DNA from: Oceanicaulis sp.
GTDB lineage: Bacteria > Pseudomonadota > Alphaproteobacteria > Caulobacterales > Maricaulaceae
Length of the DNA stretch: 6,923 nucleotides
NCBI GenBank assembly: GCA_007571185.1
Contig: RKRX01000089.1
Span: forward strand, 1-6,923
Reading direction: 5' to 3'
Within the stretch, counting starts at the first letter, position 1, and each line of letters starts with the position of its first letter. The position numbers and the translations under genes were made by a program. Shown piece by piece: positions 1 to 4,849 of this stretch. The notes under the pieces were generated by a model, which did no database searches, was not told the DNA's origin, and worked only from the letters and a program-made list of their open reading frames with translations.

Positions 1-1329
1 GCTCGGGCGGTGGGTCTGGGCGCGTTGACGGACAATGAACGCCAGGCTTGTTTCCACACATTCGATCCCTTGCCGCACAATCAGGACGCGCCGCGGGCCA
101 TTCGCTATCACGGCCATCAATTCCGGGTCTACAATCCCCAGATCGGCGATGGTCGCGGCTTTCTGTTTGCTCAGCTTCGCGATAGCGCCGGTCGCCTTCT
201 TGATTTGGGCTCCAAGGGTTCGGGCCAGACGCCATATTCCCGTTCCGGGGATGGACGACTGACGCTGAAGGGCGCGGTGCGTGAGGTGCTTGCCGCCGAA
301 ATGCTCGAAGCGCTGGGCGTGTACACGTCCAAAGTGTTTTCTGTCTATGAAACCGGCGAACAGCTGTATCGCAGCGATGAACCCTCGCCCACCCGCTCAG
401 CGGTGATGACCCGGTTACAGCATTCCCATTTGCGGTTCGGCGTATTCCAGCGCCATGCCTATCATGAACGCGCCGATCTTATTGAGGCGCTTGTGACGTA
501 TGCGATTGCAACGCTTGTACCCGAAGCTGCCGGGTATGAAGGGGATCGGGCGTCCGCCCTGTTGCAAGCGGCGGTCCGGCGATCAGCGGACCTTGCGGCG
601 CAGTGGATGGCTGCGGGGTTTGTCCATGGCGTGCTCAACACTGACAATCTGGTGGTCACCGGTGAAAGCTTTGATTATGGCCCCTGGCGCTTTCTGCCGT
701 TTTTCGATCCTGATTTCACCGCCGCCTATTTTGACGCACAGGGGCTTTATGCTTTTGGCCGTCAGCCTGAAAGCGTATTCTGGGCCTTGCAACAGTTTGG
801 CGCCGCGCTCGGCCTTGCGGGTGAGCGGGAAGGGTTGATCAGGGCGCTGCAAACTTTCCCTTATCACTATACACACGCGGTTCGCCAAGCATTCCACGAC
901 CGTCTGGGTCTGGAGACGATAGGCGATGACAGTGACGGCGTGTTGGTCAGCGCCCTGTTGAATGCCGGTCAGGCGACCCGAGCGCCCTATGAAGCGATAT
1001 TCTTTGACTGGTTCGGGGGGCAGGCATCCGCGCACCGGGCCATGGAAGGCCCCCGGGCGAGGTTTTACCGGCAGGCGTCGTTCAAACCGGTCATTGAGGC
1101 CCTGTGCGCCCGAGCGCCGGTGCGCCCCGAACGTCTTGATCATCCGTATTTCGCCCGCTCCGGCCCGGTTCACATGGTCATCGAACAGGTTGAGGCGATC
1201 TGGGCGCCCATAGCCGCACATGATGACTGGCGTGTGTTTGAACAGGTTTTGGCGGATGTGGCGCAGGCGCGCGCCGCCTATGACCTGGGATGTGACCGAC
1301 CTGGTTTCCTGCCTGAGATGGAGCGTTGA
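1..1329 (+). CDS. selO: Protein adenylyltransferase SelO (YdiU family), 5'-truncated by window edge
   Basis: SelO is a pseudokinase-fold enzyme that transfers AMP from ATP to Ser, Thr or Tyr hydroxyls of proteins, linked to redox stress. The frame is open from base 1 and stops at 1327-1329. A GTG at 10-12 is available, but homology starts before it: the first residues resemble the LG..LTD segment that precedes the family's GHQF motif, so roughly 40 codons probably lie off the left edge. Visible by window codon: GHQF (38-41), GDGR (49-52), K72 in KGSG, TPYSR..GDGR (77-86), E95, then NTDN with D215/N216 and D225 in DYGP. These fit the ATP-binding Lys/Glu pair, catalytic Asp and metal-binding Asn/Asp of characterised SelO (about K113, E136, D252, N253, D262 in the Pseudomonas syringae protein), at an offset near 40. 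No disruption is visible. It leads directly into pgeF. The family assignment is secure; the substrates are unknown. Confidence 0.93.
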   Translation, partial: ARAVGLGALTDNERQACFHTFDPLPHNQDAPRAIRYHGHQFRVYNPQIGDGRGFLFAQLRDSAGRLLDLGSKGSGQTPYSRSGDGRLTLKGAVREVLAAEMLEALGVYTSKVFSVYETGEQLYRSDEPSPTRSAVMTRLQHSHLRFGVFQRHAYHERADLIEALVTYAIATLVPEAAGYEGDRASALLQAAVRRSADLAAQWMAAGFVHGVLNTDNLVVTGESFDYGPWRFLPFFDPDFTAAYFDAQGLYAFGRQPESVFWALQQFGAALGLAGEREGLIRALQTFPYHYTHAVRQAFHDRLGLETIGDDSDGVLVSALLNAGQATRAPYEAIFFDWFGGQASAHRAMEGPRARFYRQASFKPVIEALCARAPVRPERLDHPYFARSGPVHMVIEQVEAIWAPIAAHDDWRVFEQVLADVAQARAAYDLGCDRPGFLPEMER

Positions 1330-1334
1330 ACGTG
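1320..1334 (+). promoter_or_regulatory. RBS and start region of pgeF, overlapping the end of selO
   Basis: A GGAG at 1320-1323 lies inside the last codons of selO. It is 8 nt from a GTG at 1332-1334 but only 2 nt from a TTG at 1326-1328 that overlaps the selO TGA. The spacing favours GTG 1332 as the pgeF start. With either start, ribosomes finishing selO would be placed on the pgeF start, so the two genes are probably translationally coupled. Confidence 0.6.
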
Positions 1335-2177
1335 CTTGACATTCTGACAGCGGACGGATTCGGGGACGCATGCGTCATCCATGGTTTCACCACCCGCAAG
1401 GGCGGGGTCAGCAAAGGCCTTTATGCCGGGCTGAATCTGTCCTGGTCGCGCGGGGACGCCTGGTCCCGTGTGGCGGAAAACCGGGCGCGTCTGGCCAGCG
1501 CCCTTGGTGGTGTGAGATTGGTTTTCCTCAACCAGGTTCATGGCCGGCGCGTATTTCGGGTGGAGCGGGCGCCTGATGACGGCGCCGTGGAGGAAGGCGA
1601 CGCTCTCATCACCGACCAGCCCGGCTTGGCCCTGTGCGTGCAAACTGCTGACTGCACGCCGGTTCTTCTGTTTGACGGCGAACACCGGGCTATCGGCGCC
1701 ATCCATGCGGGCTGGCGAGGCGTGGTCGCCGGGATCATTCCCGCCACGCTGCGGGCCATGGCGGCGGCCTATGGGAGCCGCCCCGAAGTCATGCAGGCGG
1801 CCATCGGCCCGGCGATCAGCGCCCCGGATTACCGGGTGGGGCCTGAAGTGCTGGAACAGTTCGAGGCGCTGTTTGGCACGATGGATGAAACACTGGCGCT
1901 GCCGCGTGATGACGCAGGCGGGGCGGGGCTGAATGTGTCTGAAGGCGTACGGCGGCAATTACAGACGGCAGGGCTTCAAGACGCGGCGATCCATTGGCTG
2001 AAAGCCTGTACTTTTGCACGGGCGGACCGGTTCTATTCCTGTCGGCGCGCCGCCCGGGATGGACACGCGGGTCATTTCGGCGGGCAATGCGGGGTGATCG
2101 CACTGAAGACCGGCGCCCCGCACGCCGGCGAACGCTGGCCTCCCCGGCTGGATTCGAACCAGCGACCCTCAGATTAG
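1332..2177 (+). CDS. pgeF: Peptidoglycan editing factor PgeF (YfiH, laccase-domain/polyphenol oxidase-like)
   Basis: PgeF/YfiH proteins are cytoplasmic laccase-domain enzymes; the E. coli protein helps keep wrong amino acids out of peptidoglycan precursors, and homologues act on purine nucleosides. The start is taken as GTG 1332 because of its better ribosome binding site; TTG 1326 would add two residues. From that start: HGFTTRKGG near the N terminus, NQVHG with H70, ADCTPVLL with C108, HAGWRG with H125, then IGPAIS. H70, C108 and H125 match the family's His-Cys-His metal site. The C-terminal YS.RR..RDG..GHFG block is present and the usual family end, an IAL-like tail, is reached at about 2105. 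The frame then continues for some 23 codons into the antisense strand of the tRNA-Arg gene and stops at 2175-2177. This tail is atypical: either a lost stop or a small frameshift. The family call is secure; the exact 3' end is not. Confidence 0.9.
   Translation: MLDILTADGFGDACVIHGFTTRKGGVSKGLYAGLNLSWSRGDAWSRVAENRARLASALGGVRLVFLNQVHGRRVFRVERAPDDGAVEEGDALITDQPGLALCVQTADCTPVLLFDGEHRAIGAIHAGWRGVVAGIIPATLRAMAAAYGSRPEVMQAAIGPAISAPDYRVGPEVLEQFEALFGTMDETLALPRDDAGGAGLNVSEGVRRQLQTAGLQDAAIHWLKACTFARADRFYSCRRAARDGHAGHFGGQCGVIALKTGAPHAGERWPPRLDSNQRPSD
2110..2128. terminator. Weak stem-loop between pgeF and tRNA-Arg, possible terminator
   Basis: CCGGCG at 2110-2115 pairs with CGCCGG at 2123-2128 around a 7-nt loop. 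It lies 7 bases beyond the tRNA 3' end on the - strand and at the expected end of the PgeF homology on the + strand, where a shared terminator for convergent genes would sit. Neither strand has a T run after it, so a classical intrinsic terminator is not supported. Confidence 0.25.
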
Positions 2178-2212
2178 GAATCTGATGCTCTATCCTGCTG
2201 AGCTACGGGGAG
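2136..2212 (-). tRNA. tRNA-Arg (anticodon CCU)
   Basis: The - strand folds as a complete 77-nt cloverleaf with encoded CCA. The acceptor stem is CTCCCCG (2212-2206) with CGGGGAG (2146-2140); the discriminator is G, then CCA at 2138-2136. The D arm has GCTC/GAGC. The anticodon stem is TCAGA/TCTGA around the loop TTCCTAA, giving anticodon CCT, which reads the AGG arginine codon. The T arm is GCTGG TTCGAAT CCAGC. All stems pair perfectly, so the gene looks functional. It is convergent with pgeF. The overlapping reading frames on both strands are discussed in the findings. Confidence 0.97.
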
Positions 2213-2958
2213 TTGGCCCGATCGTATCCACCCGCGCCGGGATTTGGAAGACCATCGCCCGGAACGACCGCATCCAAACCGGTTTGCAAAGGGAATTATA
2301 TGCGAAAGTCACTTCCCCGTGCTGCGGAATCGTCTCCTCAAGCTCGACTGATAACCCGTCGGCTTCATCCGCACCGTCTGCCGCTCTGCCGTCATGGCGT
2401 GTCCCCCCGAATTTGCTCTTGAGCCAGTCAATCGCCACCCGTTGGTCGTCGATTGTGGCGCGGCGCAATTGCGCCAGCAGCCAGGTCCAAGTCGGCAGTT
2501 GTTGGACAAGGTTCTTTGCACCTTGATTGCAGTCCATGCACAAGGCGCGAAGGTTTGACAATTCGTTCTTGCCGTCATGCGAGCGGTCCACGATATGCCC
2601 GACACGCAACCGCGCCTTGCGGCCGTCTTCTGTCAGATTGCTCGCGCCGATCCCGCACATTTGGCAGGTGTAGCCGTTGCGCTCCAGCACTTGCGCGCAC
2701 AACCGCTTGGATATGGGGCGCTCGAAGCGATATTCTTTCGGCGGCGTCGGGTCTTCTAGGACATACTCTCCCGGCTTGATCGCCCCGGTCGTTGTTGGTG
2801 AGAATGCGCCAACCTGCCGAGCGCAATTCGCGCAAGCGTCGCGTCCATTCGACCGCGCCACCGCTTGCGTCTTGAATGTCCCGCGACTGGAGGACCTTGC
2901 CAGGGTCAGTTAGAAAATAGTTGAGGATGCGCGCCTTCGAGCCGACCTTACGCGCCAT
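2190..2958 (-). pseudogene. HNH endonuclease (probable restriction enzyme of a type II-like R-M pair), frameshifted
   Basis: The gene starts at ATG 2958-2956 with MARKVGSKARILNYFLT, a helical DNA-binding-like N-terminal region. After about 60 codons the frame is lost near 2775-2782: upstream reads ...TNNDRGDQ, while the continuation KPGEYVLEDPTPP lies in another frame. The shifted frame holds the HNH nuclease domain: CQMC (codons 2666-2655), GHIVD with its His at 2597-2595, LSNLRALC with Asn, then CMDC, so the Zn-ribbon cysteines and the core His/Asn survive. The family's usual C terminus seems reached near KSKFGG (about 2405). From there the frame runs on for about 70 atypical codons and stops at 2192-2190 inside the tRNA D loop. 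Its ATG overlaps the methyltransferase stop by 11 nt (2948-2958), typical of coupled modification-restriction genes. The recognition sequence cannot be told. As written it cannot make a full-length enzyme. Confidence 0.8.
2295..2300 (-). promoter_or_regulatory. Candidate -10 box upstream of tRNA-Arg
   Basis: On the - strand there is a perfect TATAAT (2300-2295) about 83 bases before the tRNA 5' end. No convincing -35 TTGACA lies 16-18 bases upstream; the nearest similarity, TGACTT, is much too close. It could be the core of a tRNA-Arg promoter with a leader, or a chance match in the more AT-rich stretch at 2290-2310. Confidence 0.3.
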
Positions 2959-3490
2959 TGACTCGGCTCTCGATGACATCACTCCACTTTTCCGAGAGCT
3001 CCACCAGAACGGCATCGCGCCCCAAACTCCTGGCAACAATCCCTGTCGTTCCGCAACCTCCAAACGGGTCTAGCACCGTATCACCGCGCTGGGAGCCAAG
3101 CAGGATGCAGCGCCGTGCAAGCTCGCGCGGGAACGCTGCCGGATGGCCCGCTTTGTTGCCGTCCGGGCCGATGATCCAGTAATCCCGAAGGTTGGCGCCG
3201 GAATCCTGACGGACCCCGTCTAAGTTGTAGAAATACTTGGGCGAGGCCGATAGCAAGAAAATATCTTCGGTGGACCGCGTAAGCCGGTTTTTCATGCTCT
3301 CCGGCATGGCGGCAGTCTTGATCCAAGTGATATGAGAGCGAAGGAACCAGCCGTCCTCCTGTAGGGCAAGGGCGACGCGCCAAGGAAGGCCCATAAGGTC
3401 GAGCGGCTTGAGGCCTCAGACCGGAGGCACTTTGCAATTCCGATGCTGAATCATCTTGCGTGTGTTGCCGACAATGGCGTTATGGTTGCG
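2948..3490 (-). pseudogene. Beta-class N6-adenine/N4-cytosine DNA methyltransferase, C-terminal half, broken
   Basis: This is the modification partner of the HNH gene. The intact stretch runs from ATG 3394 to TAA 2948-2950 (148 aa). It contains GLPWRVALALQEDGW, a target-recognition-like middle, GHPAAFPRELARR and the SAM-binding motif I DPFGGCGTT (residues 109-117 of this stretch). In beta-class enzymes the catalytic DPPY motif lies N-terminal to these, and it is absent here. Four in-frame codons before the TGA side of the ATG (LKPLDL) still look like family sequence, but a TGA at 3418-3416 interrupts the frame. Beyond it the same frame reads RKMIQHRNCKVPPV up to a TAA at 3493-3491, which may also be methyltransferase sequence; that part is inference. 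So the gene has a premature stop and has lost its catalytic half. An internal restart at ATG 3394 could make only a SAM-binding fragment. Confidence 0.78.
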
Positions 3491-3828
3491 TTACTGGGAT
3501 TTCATGGCGCATACCTGTCGTCTCTGATTCAATCTCAGTAGTGTCGCAATGGTCGCGCCGCTGGGCCTGCATATTGTTTCTCGCAAGGAAAGAGCGTGGT
3601 TGCGGTCGCTCTCATGGAGCGGAATGCGAAGGGATTGATCAGGGGCGGAGTTGCTGCTGTGCTAGGGCCTGTCAAACGAGAACGACAGGCCGTGCAAGCT
3701 GGAGGTCGAGTTCGTTCGGCTGGAAGGGAAGGTGGACACCATACAAGCAGACCTTAAGGCCGCTTTTCGCAGGGATACGGCTGATCTTACGGCGTCGGGG
3801 ATCGAGCCCGAACTGGAAGAGCTCAAAG
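3491..3828. other. Unassigned stretch between the methyltransferase and IS30 remnants
   Basis: No gene is recognised here. On the + strand a frame from about 3407 to 3541 (TAG) reads HFAIPMLNHLACVADNG and onward, partly antisense to the methyltransferase remnant. A second + frame, 3666 to 3849, has no ATG but a protein-like, charged composition (CKLEVEFVRLEGKVDTIQAD and LEELKA) suggesting a short coiled coil; its last codons enter IS30 DNA out of frame, so it would be a 5'- and 3'-truncated remnant. A short ATG frame at 3615 reads MERNAKGLIRGGVAAVLG. These could be adjoining pieces of one gene broken by frameshifts, or chance. The stretch at 3430-3560 looks more AT-rich than its surroundings. 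Confidence 0.3.
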
Positions 3829-4486
3829 CATGCAGGGCGCGGGCACATCCGTGACCGGGCGGACATTTCCGGGCGTCCTGCTGTGGTGGAGGAGAAGAGG
3901 CGCGTAGGGGCCTTTCGAGGCTGACACGATCGTCGGCGAGGGGCGCTGCGGGGCCGTTATCTCGTTGGTTGATCGCGCCTCGAAGCTGGCGCTGCTGGCG
4001 CGGGTTGAACGCAAGACAGCCAAGGCGGTGAGCAAAGCGATGATTAGGCTCCTGCGCCCACTTTGCGCCAAGGTGCACACGATCACCTCGGACAACGGCA
4101 AGGAGTTTGCCGACCATGCCCTGGGTGTCTTCGGGCTCAGTTCGGAATTTTATTTCACCCGTCCGTATCACTCGTGGGAACGGGGTCTCAATGAGCACAC
4201 AAACGGGCTAGTGCGGGGTTACTTCCCGAAAGGCGCCGGTTTGGACACCCCTAAAAACCCAGCATTTACACCCAATGCTCGTCCATTTTGAGGGTTGGAG
4301 GCCAGAAAAACAAAGGCCTAGCGGGGAGCCCACATTAACCACTCACCTGAAGTGGAGGTTTTTAGAGGTGTCCAAGTGACGGACGCGGACGTACGAGCGG
4401 TCCAGGATCGGTTGAACGGGCGTCCGCGCAAGGTGCTTGGCTACCGCACGCCAGCCGAGATCTTCTACAGGGCACAGCCTCCGTGA
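3826..4486 (+). pseudogene. IS30-family transposase remnant, truncated, frameshifted and interrupted
   Basis: This is a DDE transposase of the IS30 family in three pieces. Piece 1 (about 3826-3915) reads GRGHIRDRADISGRPAVVEE and lacks the N-terminal helix-turn-helix region. A one-base excess near 3916 (TTTCGAGG where TTTGAGG is expected) shifts the frame. Piece 2 (3917-4240) reads FEADTIVG, SLVDRASKLALLARVERKTA, ITSDNGKEFADH, NEHTNGLVRGYFPKG. The catalytic residues are D at 3923-3925, D at 4091-4093 and E at 4193-4195; the last two are 33 residues apart, as in IS30. Piece 3 (4376-4486) reads VTDADVRAVQDRLNGRPRKV and LGYRTPAEIF, ending at a natural TGA (4484-4486). A 135-bp element separates pieces 2 and 3. 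No left terminal repeat is found. The family call is firm; the gene is not functional. Confidence 0.88.
4241..4375. mobile_element. 135-bp MITE-like element nested in the IS30 transposase
   Basis: The element is bounded by 19-bp terminal inverted repeats, TTGGACACC-C-CTAAAAACC at 4241-4259 and its complement at 4357-4375, matching at 18 of 19 positions (C against T at the tenth). It lies exactly between two collinear parts of the transposase, which stay in the same frame on both sides, so the insert is a multiple of three (45 codons) but carries a TGA at 4289-4291. The interior has no coding capacity. It has a small hairpin AGCATT/AATGCT (4261-4279) and an AGGCC/GGCCT pair near 4309-4319. No convincing target duplication is seen; only a 2-bp GT flanks both ends (4239-4240, 4376-4377). 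Ends of the TGG...CCA kind recall IS3-like termini, but I cannot assign the parent transposase. It may be a MITE or the fused ends of a deleted IS. Confidence 0.75.
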
Positions 4487-4529
4487 AGCTGCCCGCCCCT
4501 GTGAGCACAAGCAATGGGATTTTCCGCGC

Positions 4530-4582
4530 GCGTCCGCTGGGGCTTCGGTCGGGCTACGCCCTCGCTCCGCCCCGGCGGACGC
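4530..4582. repeat. Large imperfect palindrome with 13-bp arms (REP-like stem-loop)
   Basis: GCGTCCGCTGGGG (4530-4542) pairs with CCCCGGCGGACGC (4570-4582), perfect except for one T/G position that would wobble in RNA. Inside the 27-nt centre, GGGC TAC GCCC (4551-4561) makes a second small hairpin, so the whole can fold as a cruciform or long GC-rich stem. There is no T run after it. It resembles REP-type palindromes in architecture; copy number in the genome is unknown. Confidence 0.7.
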
Positions 4583-4583
4583 A

Positions 4584-4642
4584 CAAAGTCCTTCATGGGA
4601 CTTTGAGAAGCTCTTAAAGCCCCGATACGCTCCGATTAAGAG
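4584..4642. repeat. Two further consecutive stem-loops
   Basis: CAAAGTCC (4584-4591) pairs perfectly with GGACTTTG (4598-4605) around the 6-nt loop TTCATG. Shortly after, CTCTTAA (4611-4617) pairs with TTAAGAG (4636-4642) around 18 nt. With the palindrome at 4530-4582 these make three hairpins in a row within 113 bp. None has a terminator-like T run on the + strand. Confidence 0.55.
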
Positions 4643-4681
4643 AGACCAAAGCTGTTTCCGCCACCCGCTCCACCACTGAAA

Positions 4682-4758
4682 CAACACAGTGTTGCACTTC
4701 GGACTGGAAGTGGGGTGTTTCTGCAGCGGGTTCCCTTGTGTGGCGCATTTGCAACACT
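4682..4758. repeat. CAACAC/GTGTTG inverted repeat cluster upstream of clpB
   Basis: CAACAC (4682-4687) and GTGTTG (4689-4694) form a 13-bp palindrome with a single central base. The nine bases AGTGTTGCA (4688-4696) recur as the exact reverse complement TGCAACACT at 4750-4758, inside the spacer and -10 area of the candidate clpB promoter. Between them CACTTC (4695-4700) pairs with GAAGTG (4707-4712). The set could be an operator array, the two ends of a 71-bp mini-element, or IS terminal debris. Confidence 0.45.
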
Positions 4759-4763
4759 TACGT
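4735..4763 (+). promoter_or_regulatory. Candidate RpoH (sigma-32) heat-shock promoter of clpB
   Basis: CTTG at 4735-4738 is followed after 18 bases by CTTACGT at 4757-4763. This fits the alphaproteobacterial RpoH pattern CTTG, 17-18 bases, CYTATNT at all but one defined position (C for T at the fifth base of the -10). It would start transcription near 4770, giving a leader of about 80 nt before the clpB ATG. clpB is a classical heat-shock gene, so the placement makes sense. The match is by eye only. Confidence 0.45.
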
Positions 4764-4849
4764 CGAATGCCAACGAGGCGGCCCAGAATGCTTCCGGCAG
4801 GATTCTCAAACGCTGCCTGTTTCGCTGAAGCGTCAGGAGACATGTGACC

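Larger units (their letters stand above)
4487..4734. other. Non-coding segment between IS30 remnant and clpB promoter
   Basis: No gene is recognised after the transposase stop. The segment is dominated by inverted repeats, listed separately. The sequence GTGTTGCACTTCGGACTGGAAG (about 4689-4710) resembles from memory the right ends of some IS30 elements. If so, it would be the IS30 right terminus, and the roughly 200 bp before it would be a further insertion, since IS30 transposase genes usually end close to the terminal repeat. No matching left end was found, so this is tentative. Confidence 0.35.

Noticed and set aside
583..1371. 262-codon open frame on the - strand
   Set aside because: It is antisense to selO, whose motifs are clear; the composition (many R, H, P) is typical of an antisense frame in GC-rich coding DNA.
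1278..1958. 226-codon open frame on the - strand across pgeF
   Set aside because: It is antisense to pgeF with no recognisable domain; PgeF motifs are intact on the + strand.
2136..2212. tRNA-Arg as the integration site of a genomic island
   Set aside because: Islands usually enter at the tRNA 3' end. Here the accessory DNA is on the 5' side, no integrase is seen, and I found no direct repeat of the tRNA 3' part in the window.
3733..3740. TGGACACC, identical to the first bases of the nested element's terminal repeat
   Set aside because: Only 8 bases match and the following CTAAAAACC is absent; probably chance.
3460..3924. 154-codon + open frame as a gene
   Set aside because: Only its last 33 or so codons are meaningful, as IS30 sequence before the frameshift; the rest is Cys/Arg/Trp-rich and looks like noise.
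4487..4849. CRISPR array or riboswitch before clpB
   Set aside because: There are inverted repeats but no regularly spaced direct repeats, and no known riboswitch core that I can recognise.
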